Positions 6,790 to 15,712 of a stretch of 36,610 nt of DNA are shown in pieces. Source of the stretch: an uncultured Colwellia sp. (GTDB lineage Bacteria; Pseudomonadota; Gammaproteobacteria; Enterobacterales; Alteromonadaceae); NCBI GenBank assembly GCA_913063325.1, contig CAJXYE010000050.1, forward strand, positions 1 to 36,610. Reading direction: 5' to 3'. The notes beneath the pieces were generated by a model. It made no database searches, had not been told where the DNA came from, and saw only the letters and a list, made by a program, of their open reading frames with translations. Made by a program: the position numbers and the translations under genes. The first letter of the stretch is position 1, and each line of letters opens with the position of its first letter.

Positions 6790-8673
6790 GTGATTACATT
6801 AAACACATCGCTAAACAACTTAACTATTTTGGAAGATAGACCGCTAAAGGCTACTTACTCTTTATGCTTAGTCTTTTTTACTCACTTCCTATCGCTCATT
6901 TTATCACTACTATTATTTAGCTGTGTTTTTTCCTGTGTTAATACTACATGGGCAAGTGAACAAAAGCCTCACCTTGCCGATGCGCTGATCATCAGTGAAG
7001 ATCTTTCTCGTAAATTTACGCTGGCTGATAACAGTCGCTTAACTGATCCCAAACTCTTCAGAAAGTTATTAACTGAATTAGCTCAACAAAAAGATCACTT
7101 TACCGATGCGGATCATCATTTTTTAAATTATTTACAAGGCTATCACTTTGCCTATATTGGCGAGCATGATAAGTCTGAACAGAAGCTTAAAGAAATTTTA
7201 CTATCCAATGCTAATGCGTTGCTTAAATTTAGAACTAACCACACCCTTATTAATTTGTCGGCAATTAATCATAAATGGGCAGATGGTTTACTTTACATTG
7301 CAGATAATAATGCCGTAATAGACAGTATAAATAATGAGGATGTGATTCAAAGTAGTTTATTGGCTACCGTTATTTTTTATAACCAACTTAAGCAATATGA
7401 TTTAGCCTTACAGTATATTGCACAGATAGAGCTACATAATGCCTCTTTATTTAATCAATGCTTTACCAAGCAATATTACCTCGAAGCAAAGTTTCATTTA
7501 AAGGAACTAACGGCAACAAGCAAGGCTATTAATGATGGCATTCGCCTATGTGAAAGTGCAGTTAATTCAATAGGCGCTAATTCGATACGTCGTTATCAAG
7601 CAAGGTTGTTTTTGCAAGCACAATCACCAGAGCTGGCATTAAGCTTGTTATTACCTTATGTTGATGAGGTGAAAGAAACCTTATTTCCTATGCTGATTGC
7701 TGCGATTGATAACATTATTGCTAAAGCTTATTATCAACTAAATGATCTGGGTAATGCGAAAAAGTACGCCACAAAGGCTATGTTGCTCAACAAACATAAT
7801 ACCGGTGTTCAACGTGGTAGAGATAGCTATGAAGTACTCTATCAAGTTGCCGAGCAGCAAGGTCATTTCAAGTATGCTTTAGACTATTACAAAAAATTCG
7901 CACAGTTAGATAAAGCATTCCTTGATGAAGTGAAAGCTAAACATCTAGCTTTTCAGCTCGCCCAACATGATAGCCAGCTGCAAGCGAGTAGAATTAAGTT
8001 ACTTGATGAAAAAAATAAGGTACTAACAACTAAACAAGTTTTAGTTGAATCAAAAATACGCAATGTACAATTATTGATCCTTGCTCTGCTGTTGTTTTTA
8101 GTTTTATTAGCGATATGGGGCACTCGTTTATGGCGTTCACATAAGCGAGTAAAAATACTTTCTGAAAGTGATGAGTTAACCGGAATATATAACCGCCGGC
8201 ACTTTAATTATGTGGCAACCAGCGCTTTACGTTATTGTAAAACAGCGCAGCAAGACTTGAGTGTGGTTATGTTTGATTTAGACCATTTCAAAAAGGTAAA
8301 TGATAATCATGGTCATTTTTGTGGCGATTGGGCATTAAAAGAAACAATTAAGGCCTGCCAAGCCATAGGAAAAACGAATGATGTATTTGCTCGTTTAGGC
8401 GGGGAGGAGTTTTGTTTACTGTTACCAAGCTGTAATATTGATAACGCTTATATAAGAGCAGAAGCTTGTCGATTGGCTATTGAGAGTATAGTTACCACAG
8501 CATCAGGCAGTGACTTTTCAATTAGCGCCAGCTTTGGGCTTACTGATTTAAAACGCTCTGGTTTTCGTTTAAAGGATTTACTTAAAGATGCTGATAGCGC
8601 TATGTATGTCGCTAAGAAGAAAGGGCGGAATCAAGTGATTTTGTTTGAGCCACCAAATCAAGAACAGTCATAG
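6790..8673 (+). CDS. Second membrane diguanylate cyclase with periplasmic TPR-like sensor
   Basis: This 627-residue protein is a clear paralogue of the one at 3723-5576, with the same layout: hydrophobic leader (residues 20-55), TPR-like periplasmic region, one membrane helix near 430-450 and a cytosolic GGDEF domain with GGEEF at 537-541. Shared stretches include KAKHLAFQLA just before the coiled coil and FCGDWALK or LCGDWALK in the cyclase. The inhibition site differs: it reads KTND (528-531), so the arginine of RxxD is lost and feedback control may be weaker. The GTG start at 6790 is the first possible one, since a stop lies at 6781; a TTG at 6829 is an alternative. It lies 318 bases after the methyltransferase and ends 96 bases from the convergent prmA. 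Confidence 0.88.
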   Translation: MITLNTSLNNLTILEDRPLKATYSLCLVFFTHFLSLILSLLLFSCVFSCVNTTWASEQKPHLADALIISEDLSRKFTLADNSRLTDPKLFRKLLTELAQQKDHFTDADHHFLNYLQGYHFAYIGEHDKSEQKLKEILLSNANALLKFRTNHTLINLSAINHKWADGLLYIADNNAVIDSINNEDVIQSSLLATVIFYNQLKQYDLALQYIAQIELHNASLFNQCFTKQYYLEAKFHLKELTATSKAINDGIRLCESAVNSIGANSIRRYQARLFLQAQSPELALSLLLPYVDEVKETLFPMLIAAIDNIIAKAYYQLNDLGNAKKYATKAMLLNKHNTGVQRGRDSYEVLYQVAEQQGHFKYALDYYKKFAQLDKAFLDEVKAKHLAFQLAQHDSQLQASRIKLLDEKNKVLTTKQVLVESKIRNVQLLILALLLFLVLLAIWGTRLWRSHKRVKILSESDELTGIYNRRHFNYVATSALRYCKTAQQDLSVVMFDLDHFKKVNDNHGHFCGDWALKETIKACQAIGKTNDVFARLGGEEFCLLLPSCNIDNAYIRAEACRLAIESIVTTASGSDFSISASFGLTDLKRSGFRLKDLLKDADSAMYVAKKKGRNQVILFEPPNQEQS

Positions 8674-8720
8674 CTTTTACTGATTAGTAATTAGTGATTG
8701 AAAAGGTAAAAGAAACTGGC

Positions 8721-8743
8721 TCCCCGATTAGGCACTTCGGGGA
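8721..8743. terminator. GC-rich hairpin between convergent GGDEF gene and prmA
   Basis: TCCCCGA (8721-8727) and TCGGGGA (8737-8743) form a perfect 7-bp stem with a 9-base loop, between two gene ends that face each other. There is no T-run on either side, so its strength as a terminator is uncertain. Confidence 0.45.
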
Positions 8744-8769
8744 TGACCTTTGGCACACTTAAAATGTGA

Positions 8770-9651
8770 TTACTTTCTTTGTCCGTTCAAACGTACCCAC
8801 TCTTCTTGGATAGTTACCGGATCCATATCACACCACTGGCTGTAAATTTCTTGTAGTGTTTCGGCTTGTTCTTCTAATACACCAGACAAAGCCAATAGTC
8901 CTTTATCACCAACAAACTCCATGATAGTAGGCGCTAACTCGCGTAATGGTCCAGCTAAAATATTAGCGACAACGACATCAGCTTTATATTCCGGCTGGTC
9001 TTTAGGTAAATATAACTCAAGTCTGTCAGAGACATTATTACGCTCTGCATTAGCAAGACTTGCTTGTAATGCTTGCGGGTCTATATCAATACCAATAACT
9101 TTCTTGGCGCCTAATTTAAGTGCTGCTAATGACAAAATACCTGAGCCACAACCAAAATCAACGACCGTTTTACCTTGTAGATCTAAACCGTCTAACCAAG
9201 TTAAACATAATGCTGTGGTAGGGTGAGTACCAGTACCAAAGGCAAGCCCGGGATCTAACATAACATTTACTGCGTCAGGCTCAGGAACATCACACCAGCT
9301 AGGACAAATCCATAGACGTTCACCAAATTTCATTGGGTGGAAGTTGTCCATCCATTCACGTTCCCAGTCTTTGTCTTCTAATTGCTCTAACTTGTACTGC
9401 ATATCATCTTTGTCAGGGTGAATGCCTTTCAAGTAGCTGATGACTTTATCCATATCATGGCTAGCTTCAAACAAGCCCATAACGACAGTATTTGACCAAT
9501 AAAGAACTTCATCACCGGGAAGTGGTTCATATATAGGAGTGTCTTGTGCATCAATAAAAGTAACGGCTTGTGAACCACAGGCTGAAAGCCAGTCACTGTA
9601 TTTTTCGGCGTTATCTTCGTTGGCACTTAATCTAAGTTGTATCCAAGGCAT
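8770..9651 (-). CDS. prmA: Ribosomal protein L11 methyltransferase
   Basis: The 293-residue protein is a full-length PrmA, which trimethylates ribosomal protein L11. The N-terminal L11-binding domain starts [10 protein letters not shown]. The SAM-binding loop is [20 protein letters not shown] (about residues 163-182), preceded by the family motif [13 protein letters not shown] (134-146) and followed by [11 protein letters not shown], the catalytic-site motif. It acts in the cytosol. In enteric bacteria and Shewanella prmA usually lies just upstream of dusB and fis on the same strand. Here the strand is kept, but six opposite-strand genes separate them. Confidence 0.97.
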   Translation of the reverse strand: MPWIQLRLSANEDNAEKYSDWLSACGSQAVTFIDAQDTPIYEPLPGDEVLYWSNTVVMGLFEASHDMDKVISYLKGIHPDKDDMQYKLEQLEDKDWEREWMDNFHPMKFGERLWICPSWCDVPEPDAVNVMLDPGLAFGTGTHPTTALCLTWLDGLDLQGKTVVDFGCGSGILSLAALKLGAKKVIGIDIDPQALQASLANAERNNVSDRLELYLPKDQPEYKADVVVANILAGPLRELAPTIMEFVGDKGLLALSGVLEEQAETLQEIYSQWCDMDPVTIQEEWVRLNGQRK

Positions 9652-9808
9652 CTATTTTTCTCTACTAGTATTTTGTTTTTTCTGCTACTCGCTGTCTTTG
9701 CTATAAAGACGATGTTATTGGCAAATAGTAGCAATAAATAAGCTTGATGCTAGTTTATCATTCATTGCTGTTAGAGTAGGAGAAAATAATGAGAAAAAGG
9801 AAAATACT

Positions 9809-10294
9809 ATGCTGGATTTACTACCCGATCTATTTGATCAATATTCTGAGCAGCTTAACCTCGCTAACAAAGATTTTATAGATTATGGCAAGAAGACGCT
9901 TTTTTATGGTGAGATAGTTACTGTCGCTTGTTTTGAAGATAATTCAAAAGTGAAAGAGCTATTAGCAACTGATGGTACGGGTAAAGTACTGGTTGTTGAC
10001 GGTAAAGGCAGTATGAACCGTGCTCTTTTGGGCGATATGATCGCAGAAAGTGCAGTGAATAATAATTGGCAGGCTGTGGTAATTAATGGCTGTATTCGTG
10101 ATGCTGGCACTATAGCGACTTTAGACCTTGCGGTAAAAGCACTAGGCTGTAATCCGATAAAAACAGCAAAACTCGGTGTAGGTGATGTTAATATCGCCGT
10201 TAATTTTGCCGGTATTGAGTTTATTCCGGGTTGTTATATTTATGGTGATGAAAATGGCTTAGCTGTGAGTGAATCAAAGTTAGCACTGGCCTAA
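9809..10294 (+). CDS. rraA: Regulator of RNase E activity A
   Basis: The 161-residue protein matches RraA, a small trimeric ring protein that binds RNase E and limits mRNA decay. Conserved parts include the start MLDLLPDLFD, LVVDGKGSMNRALLGD (with the RraA-type GD pair), the VINGCIRDAGTIA loop and FIPGCYIYGDENG near the end. It has the same length as E. coli RraA. It is divergent from prmA, with a gap of 157 bases that must hold both promoters, and lies 105 bases before the siroheme synthase-like gene, which may be expressed from its own promoter. Confidence 0.95.
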   Translation: MLDLLPDLFDQYSEQLNLANKDFIDYGKKTLFYGEIVTVACFEDNSKVKELLATDGTGKVLVVDGKGSMNRALLGDMIAESAVNNNWQAVVINGCIRDAGTIATLDLAVKALGCNPIKTAKLGVGDVNIAVNFAGIEFIPGCYIYGDENGLAVSESKLALA

Positions 10295-10399
10295 CTATAA
10301 ACAAGTAAAGTATCAACTTAATACAGATTAAGGTTTTATTTTTTATGCTATGTTACTGTGTGCATATGAAGATAAATAGTAAGTAGAGTTGGCTTGTAG

Positions 10400-11365
10400 A
10401 TGAAGTATTTTCCCGTTTTTCTTGATGGTAGTAAAATTAATGCCATGGTGGTTGGCGGTGGTGATGTTGCTGCCCGTAAAATTGAATTACTGTTAAAAAC
10501 CACAACAAACATTACCATAATGGCGGCGAGCGTTACCGAAGGCGTTGAACGCTTAATTAACGAAAATCAATTAACTTGGTTACCGCATAACTACAAAGCG
10601 GGTTTGTTAACTAAAACCACCTTAGTGATTGCCGCCACAGATAATACCCAAGTTAATGAACAGGTTTATTATGAAGCGCTAGAATTTAATATTCTTGCTA
10701 ATGTGGTTGATCAACCTGCCCTTTGTACTTATATCACGCCAGCAATTATTGATCGCTCACCTATGATCATTGCGCTTTCAAGCTCAGGTAGTGCGCCTAT
10801 TCTTATTCGCATGTTACGTGAACAAATTGAGAAAATATTACCTCAAGGTTATGGCCGTTTGGCTGACTTTTCTTTTAAGTTTCGCGATCATGTAAAAGCA
10901 CGTATTAAAGGTATACCCAATCGCAGAACCTTTTGGGAAAACACCCTACGTGGTGCAATAGGTCAAAAGCTGCTTGATGGCAATCAACAAGAAGCTGAGC
11001 AACAGTTAATTGCTAGTTTGAAAGAGCAAATTGCGCCGCCAAAAGGCGAAATCGTTTTTATTCATACCACTGACGGTAATCCTGATAACTTAACCTTAAA
11101 TGCTCACCGTGCTTTACAGTTTGCTGATGCCGTTTTTTATGATAACAATGTCAATATTCAATTAATTGAATATGTACGCCGCGATGCTGAAAAATATCCT
11201 CAAAGCATTAGCTCAACCATATTGTTAAATTATCAACATGCGTTAGAGCTTGCTCAGCAAGGACAACAGGTAATTTATTTACTCGCAGGTAATGAAGAGT
11301 TACCAAGTAATGCAGCTCTGATTCATAGCGGTGTTAGTACTAAAGAGATAGTGAGTGGCAGTTAG
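10400..11365 (+). CDS. Siroheme synthase-like precorrin-2 dehydrogenase with decayed methyltransferase half
   Basis: Residues 1-200 are a full CysG B-type domain: the NAD-binding motif VVGGGDVAARKIELLL (17-32), SSSGSAPILIRMLREQIE near 125-142, and the dimerisation helices after it. This part should oxidise precorrin-2 to sirohydrochlorin and insert iron. The last 110 or so residues (from GEIVFIHTTDGNPDNLTL) recall the start of the uroporphyrinogen methyltransferase half of CysG, but the SAM motif GAGPGD is gone and the domain stops after about 100 of 240 residues. Methylation would need a separate CobA-type enzyme elsewhere. Total length is 321, against about 460 for full CysG. A strong terminator follows. 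Confidence 0.88.
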   Translation: MKYFPVFLDGSKINAMVVGGGDVAARKIELLLKTTTNITIMAASVTEGVERLINENQLTWLPHNYKAGLLTKTTLVIAATDNTQVNEQVYYEALEFNILANVVDQPALCTYITPAIIDRSPMIIALSSSGSAPILIRMLREQIEKILPQGYGRLADFSFKFRDHVKARIKGIPNRRTFWENTLRGAIGQKLLDGNQQEAEQQLIASLKEQIAPPKGEIVFIHTTDGNPDNLTLNAHRALQFADAVFYDNNVNIQLIEYVRRDAEKYPQSISSTILLNYQHALELAQQGQQVIYLLAGNEELPSNAALIHSGVSTKEIVSGS

Positions 11366-11464
11366 GTTTGTAGAAAGGTAAAGTGACTCGTTCATTAGGC
11401 TAGTGTCTGTTTTTTACAGTTCACTAGAGTTGAATATAATATTGCCCAGGTAAATAATAAAAAG

Positions 11465-11490
11465 AAAGGCCTTCATCGTTGAAGGCCTTT
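11465..11490. terminator. Bidirectional terminator
   Basis: AAAGGCCTTC (11465-11474) and GAAGGCCTTT (11481-11490) form a perfect 10-bp stem with a 6-base loop, A-rich before and T-rich after. It lies between the ends of the siroheme synthase-like gene and the convergent PEP-CTERM gene and can serve both. Confidence 0.85.
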
Positions 11491-11521
11491 ATTGTGTCTG
11501 CTATATATTCATTGCAATGTA

Positions 11522-12271
11522 TTAAATTCTTTTATTGTGCGCTCTCATAGCCAAAGCAATTAATCCTAAAGCAAAGATAGCTAATGTTGATGGTTCAGGT
11601 ATTGACTTGCCTTTGAAGTTTGCTGTACCAGTACTTGATGTTTCTGAAGGAAAATCAGTAAAAGACGATGTAAAGCTAAAGTCTGCATTACCTACAACAG
11701 GACTACCAGTTGTAACTATAGTATTAGTGTTTAAGCTCCCCATAGCCAAGCCCCCGACAACGTCAAAAAATCCAGCTCCTTGAAGAAGGTTCTCAAATAC
11801 TGTACCTATAAAGGTTGTCTCCGTTCCTATGTACTCGTGCCCCTCCAAGTCAAGCCATAGTGCATTAGCACCGCCATCATCACCGGTGGTTCCGAAAGTC
11901 ATTGAGCTTATTGCATTAGGATTTACCACTTCAATGCTGTAATCAACCCAAAGCTTCATCCAACCACCAGAATATTCAAAATCATCCGAAACAGCAGCAT
12001 CTACTACAGATGGAGTAAAACCACCAAAATGAAAAGTTAACTCACAGCCGGGACACAAGTCATCGGTAGTTCCCTCATTAAATGAGGTTATCCGGCCGTA
12101 ACCTGATAATACTCCTGTAAGACTCACTTCTTGATATATACTAGAGGCTACTCCTTTAAAATCTACCGGATGGTTAGGATCCCATTGAACACCACCTATT
12201 AGCGTTGCAGAGACAGAAAAACTTGCTAGTACAATAGCTGTTATAGCCAGAGCTTTTTTTACAATATTCAT
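11522..12271 (-). CDS. PEP-CTERM sorting domain protein
   Basis: From the ATG at 12271, preceded by a strong GAGGGG site, the protein has 249 residues; an upstream ATG at 12319 lacks such a site. It has a signal peptide (MNIVKKALAITAIVLASFSV onward, cut near residue 22), a secreted beta-rich body with one close cysteine pair (CPGC), and the sorting tail PEPSTLAIFALGLIALAM plus basic residues at the end (from residue 225). PEP-CTERM proteins are cut and anchored by exosortase and are tied to exopolysaccharide matrix in many marine bacteria. No exosortase gene lies in the window. The function of the body is not known. Confidence 0.9.
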   Translation of the reverse strand: MNIVKKALAITAIVLASFSVSATLIGGVQWDPNHPVDFKGVASSIYQEVSLTGVLSGYGRITSFNEGTTDDLCPGCELTFHFGGFTPSVVDAAVSDDFEYSGGWMKLWVDYSIEVVNPNAISSMTFGTTGDDGGANALWLDLEGHEYIGTETTFIGTVFENLLQGAGFFDVVGGLAMGSLNTNTIVTTGSPVVGNADFSFTSSFTDFPSETSSTGTANFKGKSIPEPSTLAIFALGLIALAMRAHNKRI

Positions 12272-12900
12272 TCGTTTCCCCTCAGTTAATTTATAGAAAA
12301 TATATTTATATAATTTCAAAACATGTTCTGTGAGTTCTGTGAGCTTCCCTTCTCTTGCATAAGAAAATGCATAGGGCGTACCACAAATAAATTAAAGAGT
12401 AAAGACAATGAGATATGAATATTTAAATGGTTTCACCCTCCAACATTTGCACAAGTGTAAAAAAAACTGACACTATCATAGTAGAGAAATAAAAATTAAG
12501 AATCGTGCGCCAAAGCTAGAGAACAACCAATAAAAAGATACAAAACAAACAGTTATACGTATTGCGTTATGTTTTATTATTAATAATTCATCTTTCGAAA
12601 TTGTATTTATGGATATACTTCAGCTAATAGTCATTAAGTTAAACTAAATCTTAAAAGCAAACAGTCTAATAAAAGTGTCAATATTTTTTACAGGATCAAC
12701 TTAAAATACTCATAAGTAAAAAAAAGAGTAAAAAACAAACAGTTATATAAGTTAGTCGCTCTGTTGGTAACACCTATCAAGTACTCAGTTATCACTCACT
12801 TATCTAAAGCGACTACTCGCTTTAATCATGCGAATTATTTTATCAGTGCGTATTAGGGGAATTAGCATTAGAATAGTGATAAATCACCAATAAAGTGATC
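12272..12900. other. Long AT-rich gap with repeated motif
   Basis: The 629 bases between the two divergent genes hold no credible ORF. AAAACAAACAGTTATA occurs exactly at 12542-12557 and 12732-12747, with a weaker copy (AAAAGCAAACAGTCTAA) from 12653. A 9-base unit GTTCTGTGA is repeated in tandem at 12325-12342, upstream of the PEP-CTERM gene. These could be regulator sites. Confidence 0.5.
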
Positions 12901-14628
12901 ATGGCAAAAGCCAAGGTTAACTTTACAACCACTCTTAGTACCAATATTTTTATGTCTAATTCTTCTATATCACACTACCTTTCTGCCTTTGTTAGTGATG
13001 TCTCACACTACTCTTTGCCTAGTAAGTTCACTTATCCATTTCATTATCAAGCGCATCCGCTAGCTCTAGTGGCCAGTGAAGAATTACAACAAAAACTGAA
13101 AGCTTTTCATCCTGTTGATACTAAACAGCAAGGTAGAATGTATGGGGTGCTAATTGTTAAAGATGCTCAAGGCTCTCTTGGTTACTTATCTGCCCTTTCA
13201 GGCAACGCTAATGAGACTAGCCTTGTTGATGCGCCAGCGATTAACTTTGTGCCCACCATACATCAAGCATATGATCAGAGTGAATTTGAAAAAACACAAC
13301 AAATTGAAATTAATGATATCAATAAGAAAATCACTCAACTCGAATCTAGTACTGAAATTAATCAGTTAACGGCTTTATTAGCGACTGAAATTGCTAAAGT
13401 GGAGGAAGAAATTCAATGCCTACAGCAACAGATGCGTGAGAATAAGAAAGCCCGTAAAGAAAAACGTGCCTGGCTTAGCTCTGCTGCTTTGCCTGAGAAT
13501 GAACACAGAGACATTAGTATTTCACTATCTCGCGCCAGCGTAACAGATAAAAAAACGCTGCAAGTATTAAAACTACATCATCAAACAAGCATAGAGTTAA
13601 CCTCGGTTAAGTTACAACAACTTACCGATGAAATAGCTGTACTAAAAAAGAATAGAAAGAAGCGTTCCGCTAAACTGCAAAAACATTTTTTCAAACAATA
13701 CAAGATGCTTAATAGTAAAGGTGAACGTAAAGACCTAACGGAAATTTTTTCCGACACTATAGTACAAAGCCCTCCGTCAGGCTCTGGTGATTGCGCAGCA
13801 CCAAAGTTATTGCAGTATGCCTTTGAGCATAAGTTAACACCGTTATGTTTGGCTGAATTTTGGTGGGGTAAACAGCCTAAATCTGAAATAAGAAAACACA
13901 AACATTTCTACCCTGCCTGCCAAGGCAAGTGCCTCCCTATTTTAGAGCACATGCTTACGGGTATGGAGGTAGATAAAAACCCTTTATTGATAAACCCAGC
14001 CGAAGGGTTAGATCTAGAGATTGTTTATCAAGATGAACATGTCGTGGTGGTAAATAAACCCGCGGGCTTATTATCTGTTCCGGGGAAGTCGATTAAAGAC
14101 TCCGTATATACCCGTATTAAAGCACAGTTCCCCCAAGCTACGGGCGGTTTGATTATCCATAGACTAGACATGGCCACTTCGGGCTTATTGATGTTGGCAA
14201 TGAATGATCGAGCCCATAAAAACCTGCAACAACAATTTCTCGATAAAAAAGTGAGTAAACGTTATGTAGCCACTATTGGCGGTAAATTAAAAAAGACCGC
14301 TGGTGATATATGTTTACCACTTCGTGGTGACTTTGATGACAGACCAAAACAAATGGTATGTCATCAGCACGGTAAGTATGCTGAAACGCATTGGCAACTC
14401 ATTGAAGAAAAGGGCAATACCAGTAAACTATTCTTATACCCCATTACAGGTAGAACACATCAACTACGCATGCATTGCGCTCATCCTGATGGACTTAACA
14501 TCCCCATTATTGGTGATGGGTTATATGGTACCAGTGCTAATAGACTTCATTTACATGCACAACGATTAAGCTTCATTCATCCGATAACAAAAGAGCGATT
14601 AACCTTCGAAGTAGATGCTGAATTTTAG
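12901..14628 (+). CDS. RluA-family pseudouridine synthase with long coiled-coil N-terminal part
   Basis: The C-terminal 215 residues are a complete RluA-type domain: VVVNKPAGLLSVPG, the catalytic motif IHRLDMATSGLL with Asp423, YVATIGGKL and GRTHQLRMH. HRLDMATSG is the form seen in RluA, which modifies tRNA position 32 and 23S rRNA position 746, so those targets are likely but not certain. The first 100 residues are an unassigned domain, then comes a charged coiled coil (about 115-275, many Lys, Glu and Gln heptads). The whole is about 575 residues, against about 220 for E. coli RluA; longer proteins of this kind are known in Vibrio and Shewanella. ATG at 12901 is chosen; GTG at 12895 and ATG at 12952 are alternatives, and no start has a strong ribosome binding site. 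Confidence 0.88.
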   Translation: MAKAKVNFTTTLSTNIFMSNSSISHYLSAFVSDVSHYSLPSKFTYPFHYQAHPLALVASEELQQKLKAFHPVDTKQQGRMYGVLIVKDAQGSLGYLSALSGNANETSLVDAPAINFVPTIHQAYDQSEFEKTQQIEINDINKKITQLESSTEINQLTALLATEIAKVEEEIQCLQQQMRENKKARKEKRAWLSSAALPENEHRDISISLSRASVTDKKTLQVLKLHHQTSIELTSVKLQQLTDEIAVLKKNRKKRSAKLQKHFFKQYKMLNSKGERKDLTEIFSDTIVQSPPSGSGDCAAPKLLQYAFEHKLTPLCLAEFWWGKQPKSEIRKHKHFYPACQGKCLPILEHMLTGMEVDKNPLLINPAEGLDLEIVYQDEHVVVVNKPAGLLSVPGKSIKDSVYTRIKAQFPQATGGLIIHRLDMATSGLLMLAMNDRAHKNLQQQFLDKKVSKRYVATIGGKLKKTAGDICLPLRGDFDDRPKQMVCHQHGKYAETHWQLIEEKGNTSKLFLYPITGRTHQLRMHCAHPDGLNIPIIGDGLYGTSANRLHLHAQRLSFIHPITKERLTFEVDAEF

Positions 14629-15049
14629 CTAAACCGCCATTTGTTTTTTAAGAAAAATCGAAACTACAGCTAATAAAATAGCCCATAAGGATAAGGTTGA
14701 CTTCAAAAACTGATGCGATTAGAATCATCGCTAGGTTGCAGAGACGCCTTTTCCGCCCAAGATGAATTCACTCTGATATCAAATTGTAATCAGTTCAATA
14801 CGAACTAAGTAGGCTTTGCGGAATGCCCTTATACTTAGAGGAAATTGAATTGTGACTTCCCCCAAAAATTTAATCGTTAAAAAAAACAATCTCGCTTCAT
14901 CTTGCAAGCTAACGCTACTTTTAGTTGGTCTTATTGCCGCTGTTAAATACTGCCTATTGTCACCATCTAGCTTTATAGCTCGTTGTGATTTTTCGTTCGG
15001 TAATAACATCTCTTTTCACGCAATAATCGAATTAAAATAAGAGGCTATT
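14629..15049. other. Gap with imperfect inverted repeat, no clear gene
   Basis: These 421 bases hold two short overlapping frames on opposite strands (14779-15009 minus and 14852-15040 plus) that look like chance. The clearest structure is a nested inverted repeat: TTCAAT (14794-14799) with ATTGAA (14844-14849), CTAAGTA (14805-14811) with TACTTAG (14832-14838), and GGC with GCC inside. Confidence 0.45.
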
Positions 15050-15580
15050 ATGGAACTTGCAGTAAATGAAGTAAAAACGCAGGCTAAAAAGTTATTAAAA
15101 GCGTTGAGACAAGATAGTGAATTGTTGCTGACAATGAAGTTGTCTTTAAAGAAGTTATCATTATCCTCACCGGATGATTTAAGGCTTAAGCACTGTTTAA
15201 CCATTGTCTCTCAACAATTGGGTTTTGATAATTGGCACCATGCTCAAAACACTTTGTCTGGCAATGTAAAAGCAGGTACTCCCCTCGGTATGGGAACCTT
15301 TCTTTACCCTAAAGGTTGTGGTGCTTTTATCAATGAGTGGTTTGCCGATTATGAACAGGCTAAAAACACTTTAGTCAATGAAGCAGAAAACAAATGGCTG
15401 CTCCCTTATAAAAATCAGTTTATTGTCGTTGAGAAAGAATTCATTTCTTTATTCCATATTGATAACAAACTGAAAAAATTATGGAGTGAGATCGACCATA
15501 ATATGGCTGAGGGCTATAACTGCTCTGCATGGGATAATTTAGCTCGTGAGATAATAAAGAACAGGTCAAAGGGTTATTAA
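15050..15580 (+). CDS. Hypothetical protein with GF-NW motif domain
   Basis: This 176-residue protein has a good start: ATG at 15050 with GAGG five bases before it. It has no signal peptide or membrane helix. The N-terminal 70 residues, with LKHCLTIVSQQLGFDNWHHA (positions 46-65), look like the short helical domain found at the start of many bacterial hypothetical proteins, where a conserved GFxxW follows two helices. I do not recognise the rest, which has several Trp and ends in a basic tail. A perfect hairpin follows its stop codon. It is probably a real cytosolic protein of unknown role. Confidence 0.7.
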   Translation: MELAVNEVKTQAKKLLKALRQDSELLLTMKLSLKKLSLSSPDDLRLKHCLTIVSQQLGFDNWHHAQNTLSGNVKAGTPLGMGTFLYPKGCGAFINEWFADYEQAKNTLVNEAENKWLLPYKNQFIVVEKEFISLFHIDNKLKKLWSEIDHNMAEGYNCSAWDNLAREIIKNRSKGY

Positions 15581-15596
15581 GTTAACTTTAACTACA

Positions 15597-15633
15597 AATG
15601 ACCAAGATTGATACTTCATCTCTCTTGGTCATT
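15597..15633. terminator. Hairpin between convergent genes
   Basis: AATGACCAAGA (15597-15607) and TCTTGGTCATT (15623-15633) form a perfect 11-bp stem with a 15-base loop, between the hypothetical gene at 15050 and the convergent S41-like gene. No clear T-run follows, so it may stop transcription only partly. Confidence 0.55.
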
Positions 15634-15712
15634 CAATCCGCTTAAATAGTTACACTGCATAGTTTTCAATCATATAAACAGTAGCAATACTATTACCTTT
15701 TTTACCCATAAA

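Noticed and set aside
14779..15040. Two overlapping short frames (14779-15009 minus and 14852-15040 plus)
   Set aside because: They mirror each other on opposite strands and neither has a ribosome binding site or known family.
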